In this document: positions 32,385 through 42,200 of the stretch, in pieces
Layout: the number at the start of each line of letters is the position of its first letter
Numbering within the stretch: the first letter of the stretch is position 1
From: WVXT01 sp964345635
GTDB taxonomy: Bacteria > UBA6262 > WVXT01
DNA: 63,564 nucleotides
NCBI GenBank assembly: GCA_964345635.1
Contig: CAYFRM010000040.1
Span: 1-63,564 of the forward strand
Reading direction: 5' to 3'
Notes under the pieces: model-generated
Database searches by the model: none
The model's input: the letters and a program-made list of their open reading frames with translations, nothing else
What the model was told of the DNA's origin: nothing
Program-made: the position numbers and the translations under genes

Positions 32385-35300
32385 TTATTCTGTGAGGCGA
32401 CGGTAGTACTGTTTAATCAGCTCTTCATAGATTTGGGGATACTTTTCTTTGAGAGCTTCCAGAAGTTCCTGGCGGAATTCCCGGGGTGGTTGATACTCGT
32501 GAGGTTCGGGAATCTCTACGTAACCTTCCCTGAATCCCATCCTCCCTCCCGGAAGCGTCCCTCCCCTCGGCTGCAGGAAACCGACCATAGGCTTTCCTGC
32601 TCTTTTTGCCAGTTCCATCAATTTCCGGGAAGCGGAAGCAAGGCCTTCTTTTCCCTGCGCCAGATAATAGAGCGCTTCTCTCTCTTTTTCCAGGGCAGGC
32701 TCGGTCTTCTTCTCTTCCAATTCTCCCGCAGCCTTATCCATCGCCGAAGAAGCTTTTTCCATGTTAGAGATTATTTCCGGGCCAATGGCGGAAGTCTTTC
32801 CGGAAAGTTCCTCTAACTTCTGTTTCAGTCTTCCCGTGAGGCTTTCCAGGTTTTCCTGTTTTTTCGCCAGATTTTCCAGTTCCCGGAGGTCTTCTTCCTG
32901 GAATACTTCCGTTACTTCCTCTTCGAATTCCAATAACTTTGCAATCTTCTCTTCCCTGTCGCAAAGAGCAACAATCTTCTCTTCCGTTCCCGAAATATCT
33001 CTCTCCTTCCCTTCCCAATTATCCTTTAATGATAGAAGGTTCTTCTCTTGCGGGGTCAACTCTTCTTCATTTTCTTTTTCCTCAGACAACTTGGATAAGG
33101 CAGTTGAAATTTTCTCTTTTTCCTTTTCAATCTCAAGGATGAATTTGTCTACAACTACCAACATACCATTCAGGCCGGCGATACATTCTTTCAATAACTC
33201 TTTTGCCCGGCGAGGAGTCTCCCCGGACAGCTCCCTGAGAACTTCCTCCATTCTCCTTAAAACCCGGGACAGGTTTCCATAGAGAGCGGGATATACCCGT
33301 ATATATTTCAGTTTCCCCTTCAGGTCTTCCTGTAATTCTTTTCCTTCTTTTATCGCCTCCTCTTGTAGCTTAGCCAATTTCTTTAACAGGTCCTCTTGCT
33401 TCTTAAACAAAGCTTCCAGACGTTTTTTATCCAGTCGCTCGGTGCGATCAATCAATTCCTTTTCTTCGGCAATCAGTTTTTCTAATTCCTGGGAATATAC
33501 AGTTGCCTGTTGAGAAAGTTGGGGTAACTTACCAAAAGATGGGACCTGGTTGGCAGCAGCTTGCAGGACGGCCATTGTTGCAGAAAGCGTCTTAAGTAAG
33601 TTCCTGGCTATGTTCAAGGCAGATTCCAGGTCACCCTTAACAATTTTGTCCGCCATCTTTTCTATATCACCGGACATCTCTCCCAACTCCAGACTCTTGA
33701 TTGCATCCTGGTTGATGAATTCCTCGGGCAGAGTTTCCGGAAGCTGGGAGAGACTCTTTGCCAGCTGGGCCATAAGTTTTGAGATTTCCGCCAGGCTCTT
33801 CTTAAGTTCCTCCAGTTTCTGCTTGTCCATTTCTCTTCCCATCTCTTCTAACTTTTGCGTAAGATCTGCTTGACTGTCTAACAATTCCTGGGCTGTTCCC
33901 AGTACGTCGCGCATTTTCTCGTCCTGGAGGAGGTCCTGAGCCAGAAGAGACATCTTTTCCAGTTCGGAAATAATCTCGTCTTGACTATCTTTTACCATTT
34001 CCATATATTCTTTCCTGGCGGCGCCGGAAGCTTTCATCGCTTCGGTAATTCTGGATAAAGCATCTGCCATTTTTTGCTCTTTCAGATATTTTAAGTTCTC
34101 TTCCATGTTTTCATATTCTGAATATACTTGAAAATTGCCCAGGGGGTCGGCTTCCATGCGCGGAAGGAGCTTCTGTAAATAATTGAGCAAATCTTCGGTC
34201 GACTTTTCGACCTTTGCCTGGTCCGCCTGGATGCTTTTCAACTCTTCCACGCCTTTTATTTCCTCCCAGTTCTCTACTCTACTCCTGGCTAGAATCTGGT
34301 CTCCCAGAATACGCAAGATCTCCTCCCGGAAATGGTGCTCCATATCTGCGATCTCTTCATGCTCTTTAATGTAACTGAATACCTCCAGGTAATAGGTTTG
34401 GGAAAGGCTACTTTTCGGCCCGGATATAGCATCGTTGTCCCACGCTTCCAAATAATAACTGATTAGCTCACCGGGGCGCAACGGGAGATTTTCCAGCTCC
34501 CACTGATAGTCGCAGAGTTTCTGCCCCGGCGAAGATTCAAATGTTTCAATCCTCATTCTCTCCGGCTTCATCGACTCATAACTTTCCCCTCTTAACTTCT
34601 GGTATACAAGGTCTACCCGCGTTAAGCCGAAGTCATCGCTCGCCTCGTAAGCAAGTTCAACTCTGCTCTTCTCTGAGACTGTCAGGTCGCAACCAGGGGC
34701 AATAATCTTTATCTGCGGGGGGTTGTCGAGAAGCGTCCTTATGTAATGCCTAATGGGGCGAGGATTCGTATACCCCTGGGCATCCTCCACTTCCACCCAG
34801 TAGACCTTCTCGCCGGTGAGAACCAAATACCCTTTAAGGTACGAATCTCTCTCAATTTTTAGGGGTATTCTCTTCCCATCATCGGTCAGAATGAATCCTC
34901 TTCTTATGGGCTTATTGGCCTGCAAAGTCATATGCACCTGAGTTCCCAGCAACGCCTCAAGGTTCCCGCCGGTCTTCTCCACCTTCAGCTCAGGCAATCC
35001 TGTATAAGAAGGATAGATGTATTCCAGAGAAATGTCTCCCACTTCGGGAAGGATAACTACGCTGATAGAGTAAGCCGGCGTGCGCAAATCTTTCCATTTA
35101 ATAAAATAATCTATCGGTTGAGTAATTCTGGAGAAATTGTAGAAGAAATCACGAATTTCTCCCTGGGGATATGGCTCTCCCAGCATTTTGGCTTTTTGCC
35201 AGTTACCTCCCGAAATCTTATATATTAAATAGGGAGTTCCCCCTCTCTGGAAAATCTCCACTCCGATTCTCTGGCTTTCCCCATGCAACACTTCTACATC

Positions 35301-35903
35301 CCCCGGAATAACCCGCACTATCCGATTCACTTCCTGGTAATCTAAAGGTCTGAATAGCCGGGGAAGTGCAAAGGGAAGAATACGCGGTGGAAAAAAGAGA
35401 AGAAACGAGAAAATAAGAAAGACTGAAAGACTTAAGAAGAAAAGTTTCTTAAGGCGCTTTATGTCTTCTATCTCAAAAGTGCTGACTATTCTCGCCTTTT
35501 GGGAGGTCCTTCTAATGAGTTCGCCAATCAGTGCTTTGGATACGTAGACTTCATCCTCGGAACTCGCCAGGGGAAACAGTTGTATGGAATTTATGAAATC
35601 GTCCTTTAATACGGGATACCTTTTCTGAATTTTGAGAGCAATCTTGCCGTCGGTCAAAGGGGAAAGTAAAGGAATCGCAACAAATTTCGCTAACAGGATA
35701 ATAATGGAAAGAATAAGACCTATCAGTAGAAAGAGGCGCACCTGCGAATTAAAGGAAATTGAATAGTCCAGGACGCTAAAGACTATTACCAGTGCCAACA
35801 GAATGGAAAAAGACAAAAGAATTCCTTCCAGCAAAGCTTTAATTCTTATCCACCTTCTGATCTTACCCATTATTCTAACCAATTGGAAATAGGCGTCGAC
35901 CAT
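32385..35903 (-). CDS. DUF4175 family membrane coiled-coil protein
   Basis: 1172 residues. Two transmembrane helices lie at about 25-75, a third at about 150-172, and then a beta-rich periplasmic region at about 190-520. Long, Glu/Lys/Leu-rich coiled-coil segments fill about 530-1100. The tail is PRGGTLPGGRMGFREGY... followed by a basic YYRRLTE end. It matches the DUF4175 architecture, always found downstream of MoxR, DUF58 and BatA genes. No enzymatic motif is visible. It is the last and largest gene of the MoxR locus, with a 9-nt gap to the VWA gene. Confidence 0.87.
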   Translation of the reverse strand: MVDAYFQLVRIMGKIRRWIRIKALLEGILLSFSILLALVIVFSVLDYSISFNSQVRLFLLIGLILSIIILLAKFVAIPLLSPLTDGKIALKIQKRYPVLKDDFINSIQLFPLASSEDEVYVSKALIGELIRRTSQKARIVSTFEIEDIKRLKKLFFLSLSVFLIFSFLLFFPPRILPFALPRLFRPLDYQEVNRIVRVIPGDVEVLHGESQRIGVEIFQRGGTPYLIYKISGGNWQKAKMLGEPYPQGEIRDFFYNFSRITQPIDYFIKWKDLRTPAYSISVVILPEVGDISLEYIYPSYTGLPELKVEKTGGNLEALLGTQVHMTLQANKPIRRGFILTDDGKRIPLKIERDSYLKGYLVLTGEKVYWVEVEDAQGYTNPRPIRHYIRTLLDNPPQIKIIAPGCDLTVSEKSRVELAYEASDDFGLTRVDLVYQKLRGESYESMKPERMRIETFESSPGQKLCDYQWELENLPLRPGELISYYLEAWDNDAISGPKSSLSQTYYLEVFSYIKEHEEIADMEHHFREEILRILGDQILARSRVENWEEIKGVEELKSIQADQAKVEKSTEDLLNYLQKLLPRMEADPLGNFQVYSEYENMEENLKYLKEQKMADALSRITEAMKASGAARKEYMEMVKDSQDEIISELEKMSLLAQDLLQDEKMRDVLGTAQELLDSQADLTQKLEEMGREMDKQKLEELKKSLAEISKLMAQLAKSLSQLPETLPEEFINQDAIKSLELGEMSGDIEKMADKIVKGDLESALNIARNLLKTLSATMAVLQAAANQVPSFGKLPQLSQQATVYSQELEKLIAEEKELIDRTERLDKKRLEALFKKQEDLLKKLAKLQEEAIKEGKELQEDLKGKLKYIRVYPALYGNLSRVLRRMEEVLRELSGETPRRAKELLKECIAGLNGMLVVVDKFILEIEKEKEKISTALSKLSEEKENEEELTPQEKNLLSLKDNWEGKERDISGTEEKIVALCDREEKIAKLLEFEEEVTEVFQEEDLRELENLAKKQENLESLTGRLKQKLEELSGKTSAIGPEIISNMEKASSAMDKAAGELEEKKTEPALEKEREALYYLAQGKEGLASASRKLMELAKRAGKPMVGFLQPRGGTLPGGRMGFREGYVEIPEPHEYQPPREFRQELLEALKEKYPQIYEELIKQYYRRLTE

Positions 35904-35912
35904 CTTTTCCTC

Positions 35913-38129
35913 TTACATCATACCGCTTCTGCGGCGCACATACCATTCTATGCCCAGCAATATGCACAATATGATAAAAATAGAGGGGTTATTCCACACA
36001 GCCACCACTCTCTTCACCACAGGCTGAGCCTCTCTCGCTTCCGGCAAGCTGATTTCTTCTGTTTTAATGCTACCGATATGAAAATATTTTCCTCCCGTTA
36101 AATCCGCCAGTTCTCGCAAAAGAGGTTCGTTCAGTTGAGCATTTTCCCACTCCAGAGAAGGAATTGCCACTTTACAGGAAACAGTGTCCCTGCCCAGAAC
36201 CCTTGAACCTTCCCGGGCTGTAGCAGTAAATGTATACTTTCCTTCCTTCCCGGACAAATAATCGGTTCCATATTCTCCCCGTCTCTCTTTTGGTGCAGCG
36301 CTTCCCAGATCAATCCTCGTTCCTGAAGGATCTACCAATTGTAAATAGACCCGCGCATGTTCACTCGGCCTATAATATCGGTCAAACACTGTCGCAGACA
36401 AAAGAATCTTTTCTCCTTTTGTATAGTTTTCCTTATCCGTACTTAGATGTACGAGTTTCAATTGGGGAGATTTCACCAGCCAGTGAACCGCCTGATGCCA
36501 GAACCGTTCATAGTGGGAACCTGTGCCGCCTCGCGCCCGGGCCTGAAAACGCCAGCGCCAGGTGCTGTTGGAAGCCACACTCATTACTCTTCCCTTGCCT
36601 TTTTCCCAAACGGCAACTATCACTAGATTTCCGTATTTGTTTTTAACTAAAGGGTGGACTCCCAAAACTATGGCTTCAGGCTTCGGCCTCAATAGACGAT
36701 TGCAGCCATCCAACTCCGGCATTGCTGCCCATATCTTGCTATTTTCTCCCGGGTTGTCCGATAATTTCAGTATCGGATGCGTGGTTTCTCGGGCCAGCAT
36801 TTTGAACTCTCCCTCTATAATGTTTCCGCTTACGTCCTCCATTTCCACCGGCAATATCTCTTCCACGGGTGTTCCCTTATATCTTCCCCGGGCAAAGGAG
36901 TTATCTCCTCCTATCATCAGAAAGCCTCCCCCCGTTTCCATGACAAATTTTCGAATGTTTTCCAGATACGTTTTGGGAATCCCGAACCGGGTATAGGTAA
37001 AGTTTTCGAAAATAAGTAAATCGAAGTTGAATATCTGTTTAGTAAATATCTCTGTTGTAGGAAAAGGAATCAAGGAGAGCTGATTCTCCGGAACCAGGGA
37101 GATATTTTCGGGATTGCGCAAAATTATAAAAGAGACAAGTTCTATGCCCGGGTCGCTTTTCAAAGCAGTCCGCAAGAATTTGTATTCCCAGCTTGGCTGC
37201 CCACAGATGTAGAGAATCCTGATCTTGTCCCGCAGCACCTGGAGTGTGAAATCTTTTCTATTATTGGCAAAAGAGATTTCCCCACTATAAGAGGGAAGGG
37301 AAACCGTATAGTGGGAAGAGCCTGGCGAGCGGGGAGTGAAGTGCAAACTCAAAGTGACTTCATTTTCCCCTTCCGGCAGGCGAATTTTCTTTGTCTGGAG
37401 TATTTCCGCCTCCTTCTTCAAAATAACCGATATCTCCTTATTTTCGAATCCGTAGCTTTTTATCTTTACCCCTATTTCCGTAGGAATATTCTTGAACACA
37501 AAATCGCTAACTTGAACTTCGGAAATTTGCAGGTCCTTGAATTTTTGTGGATTACCCACGCCTACGGGAAAAATGGGAGCGCCAATCTTTTCCGTCACCA
37601 GAAGGGGATCTATTCCCGAATTATGAGCTCCGTCCGTAAGGAGAAAAATTCCCCCCAGTCTCTGGCCGCGAAGTTCTTCTTCCAAACCACCCAGAGCCTG
37701 GCCGATATCCGTCGCTTTTCCCTGCGGAACCGACTGCAGCAGTTCTTCCGTCGTAGCCCGCCTGAAGGTGGAGGCGAAAGCGAAGAAGAGAAGATTGTAT
37801 CTCTCTTTTAATCCTTCCACCAGAGGACCCTTTAGAAATTCTTTGACCACAGAGAACCGGGAAACGGGATCTTTCACTCCCATGCTGCCGGAATCATCTA
37901 TCAAAAAAGCGACGTTTGTCTGCTCATCCGGCTTTTCCTGTATAGTTTTTACCGGCTCAAGCAGAAGAAATACTAAAAGGAGATAAATCAACAACCTCAG
38001 GACAAAAAATAGACTTTTTCTTTTCCCTATCCGTTTGAAATTCCAATATAATAGAACCGCCAGGACAAGGATGGTAGCCATTATCAGCCACAGTCTATTA
38101 GGGTCTAAAGAAAAACGGAGAGCACCCAT
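35913..38129 (-). CDS. VWA and glutamine-amidotransferase-like membrane protein
   Basis: 738 residues. Two transmembrane helices lie in the first 60 residues. A VWA domain with a complete MIDAS start (LIDDSGSMG) occupies about 75-230. A beta-sandwich follows, and then a class I GATase-like flavodoxin fold (TGGGFLMIGGDNSFARGRY) lies around 400-520. The C-terminus has a further beta-sandwich and a final transmembrane helix (IFIILCILLGIEWYVRRR). The catalytic Cys of true amidotransferases is not evident. It sits between DUF4175 and DUF4159. Confidence 0.87.
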   Translation of the reverse strand: MGALRFSLDPNRLWLIMATILVLAVLLYWNFKRIGKRKSLFFVLRLLIYLLLVFLLLEPVKTIQEKPDEQTNVAFLIDDSGSMGVKDPVSRFSVVKEFLKGPLVEGLKERYNLLFFAFASTFRRATTEELLQSVPQGKATDIGQALGGLEEELRGQRLGGIFLLTDGAHNSGIDPLLVTEKIGAPIFPVGVGNPQKFKDLQISEVQVSDFVFKNIPTEIGVKIKSYGFENKEISVILKKEAEILQTKKIRLPEGENEVTLSLHFTPRSPGSSHYTVSLPSYSGEISFANNRKDFTLQVLRDKIRILYICGQPSWEYKFLRTALKSDPGIELVSFIILRNPENISLVPENQLSLIPFPTTEIFTKQIFNFDLLIFENFTYTRFGIPKTYLENIRKFVMETGGGFLMIGGDNSFARGRYKGTPVEEILPVEMEDVSGNIIEGEFKMLARETTHPILKLSDNPGENSKIWAAMPELDGCNRLLRPKPEAIVLGVHPLVKNKYGNLVIVAVWEKGKGRVMSVASNSTWRWRFQARARGGTGSHYERFWHQAVHWLVKSPQLKLVHLSTDKENYTKGEKILLSATVFDRYYRPSEHARVYLQLVDPSGTRIDLGSAAPKERRGEYGTDYLSGKEGKYTFTATAREGSRVLGRDTVSCKVAIPSLEWENAQLNEPLLRELADLTGGKYFHIGSIKTEEISLPEAREAQPVVKRVVAVWNNPSIFIILCILLGIEWYVRRRSGMM

Positions 38130-38160
38130 AGTTAACTCCCTCTTAACAGAACGTAATCCC

Positions 38161-38225
38161 AGTGTGGCCCTTTACCCCGTTAGAAATTCCCCCAAGAGAA
38201 TTTCTAACGTCCATTTCTAACGGGG
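38161..38225. repeat. palindromic element copy A
   Basis: 65 bp with perfect 13-bp arms CCCCGTTAGAAAT (38175-38187) and ATTTCTAACGGGG (38213-38225). A third arm GAATTTCTAAC (38198-38208) can alternatively pair with GTTAGAAATTC (38179-38189). It matches 60112-60176 at 61 of 65 positions. It lies in the VWA-DUF4159 gap. Confidence 0.9.
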
Positions 38226-38234
38226 TTTATGGGC

Positions 38235-38252
38235 GTCCCGATTTATCGGGAC
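38235..38252. repeat. 18-bp palindrome (GTCCCGAT core)
   Basis: GTCCCGAT-TT-ATCGGGAC, directly after copy A of the palindromic element. Its core recurs at 43374-43389 and in variant form at 26885-26903. Confidence 0.7.
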
Positions 38253-38280
38253 GGGGACAAGCCCCTACACTACAAAACCA

Positions 38281-38305
38281 TTACGGGCGTAAAGCCCTGC
38301 ACCAC
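38281..38305. repeat. dispersed repeat half-site, inverted
   Basis: Reverse complement of the 5591-5615 half-site with three differences. Together with CCCCTACACTAC at 38262-38273 it shows that the outer arms of this repeat family are present at least three times here. Confidence 0.6.
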
Positions 38306-38315
38306 GAAAGTTTGT

Positions 38316-39086
38316 TCAGGGTGCGGTCTTACGAATTTTCAATTTTTGTTGAATATACGGTTGATGAATGGCATCCCTTTTATACGTGCCGGTCAGAGAA
38401 TAGATGACAATATTCAAGAAGAGTTTCATTGCTTCCAGTCTCTGCAATTCTCCGCCGGGAACGCATTCGTAAAGCCAGTTTCCTAATCTATCCCTCACCC
38501 ACGTTCCTCCCAGGTCATTCCGGGAGTAGATTACCACTGTTTCACCGTCGACATCTATGCCTTCCAGATAAGGACTGCCTACTCTACGGCCAACCACGCC
38601 GGGCGATAGATAAAACGAACGAAAAACCGCGTGGTCCGGGAGCAGTCTTTTTAGTTTCTCTTCCGGGAAAAGCCTTTCCATTTCCCTCAGCACTGCCCTG
38701 TTAAATCCCGGATCTCTCCCTCCCGAAGCATCGTCAATTAACAGCAGGCCTCCGCAGGATAAATAACGCCTGAGATTCTCTATTTCTTGCGCAGCGAAGG
38801 GGGCAAATTCCTCCCTGCCGCTCATATACAGAAAAGGAGAGAAAAAAAGTTCCGCATCGCTCAATGACAACTCTCTTCTCGCTCTTTGAGCCTTCACACT
38901 GGTAGTTGTCGTCAGGTAATGGAGAATCTCCTTATACGCAGTGGGGTAAGGGTCCCAATCTCCTCCTTTATACCGCAATTGGCTGAACACAAACCTGTCC
39001 CTCTGCTCGGCCGGAAGAGGACTGGCAATCAAACTGCAAACAACCATAGCTATAACGAGTAGCGAGCCTGACTTCTTATCTGCCAT
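38316..39086 (-). CDS. DUF4159 secreted protein
   Basis: 256 residues with a signal peptide (MADKKSGSLLVIAMVVCSLIA, cleavage near PLPAEQ). It is followed by the DUF4159 GATase-like fold: RYKGGDWDPYP, PFLYMSG near the middle, LRRYLSCGGLLLIDDASG, and VYSRNDLGGTW near the end. The ATG overlaps the BatA stop by one base (TGATG). DUF4159 is known only by context, accompanying MoxR/BatA genes. The tail is basic. It is separated from the VWA gene by 186 nt of repeats. Confidence 0.88.
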   Translation of the reverse strand: MADKKSGSLLVIAMVVCSLIASPLPAEQRDRFVFSQLRYKGGDWDPYPTAYKEILHYLTTTTSVKAQRARRELSLSDAELFFSPFLYMSGREEFAPFAAQEIENLRRYLSCGGLLLIDDASGGRDPGFNRAVLREMERLFPEEKLKRLLPDHAVFRSFYLSPGVVGRRVGSPYLEGIDVDGETVVIYSRNDLGGTWVRDRLGNWLYECVPGGELQRLEAMKLFLNIVIYSLTGTYKRDAIHQPYIQQKLKIRKTAP

Positions 39087-41272
39087 CACAAACTACCTTT
39101 TCCCCGTGGATTCGCCAGAAACACTTCTAAGAGTAAAAATCCTACTAAGACAAAAGTCAAATTCTTGGATATTTCCTTCCCGTATAAGAGTTGTAAGATA
39201 TCCTTTTCCAAATTCGCCAGCTCATCGATTATCTTAATCGGGGCAGCGGGAAAAAGTTTCTTTATCTCTTTAGTTCCTATTTTGTCCAGGTTAGACTCAT
39301 TGCTTTCTATATCGAGGTTAACAGCCAGGTATTCGTTATTCCATTTTCTATTGCTTGTGTACGACAGCCGGTAGATACCGGGCGTCTCCACAGGGCCAAA
39401 TTCTATACCCGAGAAATCTCTGTTCTGAACGGGAATCACGGAAAACTTTTTCCCCTGAGGGTTGATTATTTCCACAGACGAGGGTAATGCTCCCGGACCC
39501 AGTTCATAGCGTATCTCCTCACCAACAAGAAAAGCACTGCCGGGTTCCCCCCTCGAGGTACAGAGGGCCATATAATCAACCATCCGCTGGAGCAAAGGTA
39601 AAAAGACGGGTTTGGCAGGCAGGTTATTCCAGTCCCGGTCTAAAGTAGAAGTGAACAGAAACACCTTGCCTGCTCCGGGGTAGGGCAGTTCGCCTTCTAT
39701 AAGTAGAGGTATATCGCCGGCAAGACCGAGAACTATCTTTGCCGATGGTTTAACCCGGGTGGCGAAGTATCGGTAGAAACTTGCCCGGGTTAAATCTCCC
39801 TCTTTCCCCCGTCCAAAAACTTTAAGGACAGGGTGAGCAAAGTCCTGAAAACCAATTGTCTTGAGTTCTTTTTCTCCTTTAGCTTTCCCTTTAACCTCTA
39901 TCAGCTCAGCTGGCAGGAGATCGCCAAAAACAAGATTATATTCTTGAGGGTTAACGTTATCGCCGAGGCTGAAGACTACCCCCCTTCCTTCCCGCACAAA
40001 ACCGGTGAGTCTGCCTGTTAAGGAGCTGGTAACCTTTCCCACATTGGCCAGAAAGACTACGGAAAAATCATCCAATTTCTCCCGGAAAAACTCATCCACC
40101 GTTACCACCTTCACCGCCAGCGATGACTGAATAGGGGAAACTTCTGAGGTGGTCGGTGAAAGGCTGAGCGACAAATAGAATGTCTCGCTGGAAAAAGCGG
40201 AAATTCCCGGATGCCCATCAACCAGGAGTACCTTGATCTTCTTCGACGCTTCCGTTATAAAGTAGAATCTATTATCGGAAGGGAGATTATCTTCCTGAAT
40301 CTCTACCTTTCCCAGATAGGTTCCCTCTTCGGGGAAATTATAGAAAAAATCCTTAGTGGTCTCTCTCGCTGCTTTTAAATCCATGAAGCCCTGGCCCACT
40401 TTCTCTTGACTTTCTTTACCAATTTGAAACCTGCCCGGGGATTCCAGAAAAACTGAAACAAATAGACGGGGAATGTTCTCTTTAGAATAATTTCTTATTT
40501 TAGACGATATTTCGGAAGTCTCCCCTATGGTCAGCCGGCGACAACCGACTCCGGACACCGCAATATTGGGAAGCGATTCCCTGTTCAAATCGATAACAAT
40601 AAAGTTCATTTCCGGGTCGAACTCCTTTATACTCTTTTCATCAATTCCCTGCCACCCGTTAATTCCCAAATCCGTAATCAGGATAATTTCTCTATTTGGT
40701 GATGCGGACTCCCGGAGAATTTTATACCCCTCGGAGATACCGGGAAGGAGATTCGTAGGACGGAAACTCAAAATACCTTCCTCCAGCCTCTCCCGGAGAA
40801 TCTGTTTGTCGTCAGTGAGATAAGAGACCAAAGGCTTAACTTCGTCGGAAATCAAAAAGATTGCGGCGCGGTCACCTCTTTTGCTCATTTCAATAATGCG
40901 TCTTGCCACCTTTTTGGCCAGAGCAAAGCGGGTTTCTCCTTCTTCCACGTATCCCATGGAATAAGAATTGTCGATGAGAATTACACTGGAGCGCGAGACG
41001 CCTTCCGCCTGCGCAAACAGAGGCATTCTCCTCACCACGGGCCTGGCGAAAAGAAGAGTTAACAGGAGAAGAATGAGAGACCTCAATATAAGTAAGAGTA
41101 GCTGCTTCAATTTGAACTTTCTTACTACCGTTGTGGAGGCTAATTGAATAAACCTGACAGAAGAAAATTGGGAAGTTACCGGTCTTCTGCGGGAGAGGAG
41201 ATGGATAAGTAGGGGAACGGAAACTACCGGCAATCCCCACAAGAATGACGGATTCAAAAATGTTACGTTCAT
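39086..41272 (-). CDS. BatA-type membrane VWA protein
   Basis: 728 residues. The BatA N-terminal double-helix domain is at about 1-75 (NPSFLWGLPVVSVPLLIHLLSRRRP), then a VWA domain with MIDAS IDNSYSM near residue 103. Long beta-rich periplasmic segments follow, and a C-terminal transmembrane helix (LTFVLVGFLLLEVFLANPRGKG) ends the protein. BatA proteins are inner-membrane partners of MoxR ATPases, first linked to aerotolerance in Bacteroides. The gene starts 3 nt after DUF58 ends. Confidence 0.88.
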   Translation of the reverse strand: MNVTFLNPSFLWGLPVVSVPLLIHLLSRRRPVTSQFSSVRFIQLASTTVVRKFKLKQLLLLILRSLILLLLTLLFARPVVRRMPLFAQAEGVSRSSVILIDNSYSMGYVEEGETRFALAKKVARRIIEMSKRGDRAAIFLISDEVKPLVSYLTDDKQILRERLEEGILSFRPTNLLPGISEGYKILRESASPNREIILITDLGINGWQGIDEKSIKEFDPEMNFIVIDLNRESLPNIAVSGVGCRRLTIGETSEISSKIRNYSKENIPRLFVSVFLESPGRFQIGKESQEKVGQGFMDLKAARETTKDFFYNFPEEGTYLGKVEIQEDNLPSDNRFYFITEASKKIKVLLVDGHPGISAFSSETFYLSLSLSPTTSEVSPIQSSLAVKVVTVDEFFREKLDDFSVVFLANVGKVTSSLTGRLTGFVREGRGVVFSLGDNVNPQEYNLVFGDLLPAELIEVKGKAKGEKELKTIGFQDFAHPVLKVFGRGKEGDLTRASFYRYFATRVKPSAKIVLGLAGDIPLLIEGELPYPGAGKVFLFTSTLDRDWNNLPAKPVFLPLLQRMVDYMALCTSRGEPGSAFLVGEEIRYELGPGALPSSVEIINPQGKKFSVIPVQNRDFSGIEFGPVETPGIYRLSYTSNRKWNNEYLAVNLDIESNESNLDKIGTKEIKKLFPAAPIKIIDELANLEKDILQLLYGKEISKNLTFVLVGFLLLEVFLANPRGKGSL

Positions 41273-41275
41273 TTC

Positions 41276-42172
41276 TCACCTTAACATTTTTCTTCTGGCA
41301 AGGTAGGCTCCCAGGGCAAAATCGAGAGGAGTTTTTGTGTTAATAAGACAATAATCTATATCGCTTCTCAGGCAACTCAACTTGTACTTTTCCACAAATT
41401 CTTTTACCACCCTCTTATACCTGTCCCGGATAATCGCCGGATGAGTAAGAACTCTCTTTCCGTTCTCCATATCCTCCAGCCAGAGAACGTTATTAAATGG
41501 AAGTTCCATCTCCGCGGGATCGAGAAGGTGAAAGACGATCACTTCGTGTTTCTTGAACCGGAAGTACTTCAGACCGTTCACAACCCTCTCCTGTTCGTCC
41601 AGGAGATCAGAAATCAGAATAATCAATCCCCGTCGCTTGGTATATTGCCCCAGCTCCCGGAGAGCGCGATTTATTCCCGTGGCGGAAGATGAAACCAGTC
41701 TCTCCAGCTCGTCCAGAATTAGCGAAAGATGGCCTTTGCTCTGCCGGGGAGGAATATAAGTTTTAATCTTCTCATCGAAAGTGGCCAGTCCCACCGAATC
41801 CTGTTGTCTGAGCATAAGGTAAGCCAAGGAGGCCGCTAAATAGGAGCCGTATTGAAGCTTACTTATTCCTTTGCTCACGTATCCCATGGAGGCGCTTCTG
41901 TCAAGGAGAATATATCCCTTCAAGTTTGTCTCTTCCTGATATTGTTTCACGAAATACTTATCTTTCCTTCCGTAGACTTTCCAATCTACGTGTCTGGTTT
42001 CGTCCCCCGGGGAGTATTCCCTGTGCTGCGCAAACTCCAGACTAAAACCTCTATAAGGGCTCTGGTGCAGTCCGGCGATAAATCCCTCAACCACAAATCT
42101 CGCTCTCAGAAGCATAGTCGAAAGCCTGGCCACAATCAGGGGGTCTATATAACCTCTCTTTCTCTCTTCCAT
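41276..42172 (-). CDS. DUF58 domain protein (VWA-like)
   Basis: 298 residues, no membrane segment. The DUF58 signature is seen in FVVEGFIAGLHQSPYRGFSLEF...YSPGDETRHVDWKVYGR, and a MIDAS-like ILLDRSASMG lies near residue 90. It is probably a cytoplasmic adaptor that links MoxR to the membrane VWA proteins. It follows moxR by 28 nt. Confidence 0.9.
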   Translation of the reverse strand: MEERKRGYIDPLIVARLSTMLLRARFVVEGFIAGLHQSPYRGFSLEFAQHREYSPGDETRHVDWKVYGRKDKYFVKQYQEETNLKGYILLDRSASMGYVSKGISKLQYGSYLAASLAYLMLRQQDSVGLATFDEKIKTYIPPRQSKGHLSLILDELERLVSSSATGINRALRELGQYTKRRGLIILISDLLDEQERVVNGLKYFRFKKHEVIVFHLLDPAEMELPFNNVLWLEDMENGKRVLTHPAIIRDRYKRVVKEFVEKYKLSCLRSDIDYCLINTKTPLDFALGAYLARRKMLR

Positions 42173-42200
42173 TTCTAACTCCTATCGCCGCCTGCCAAAA

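Noticed and set aside
32187..32816. 209-residue plus-strand frame over the guaA start and DUF4175 end
   Set aside because: Runs through the 20-bp palindrome (giving a PLTLTLSPGGE string typical of translated repeats) and is antisense to two solid genes.
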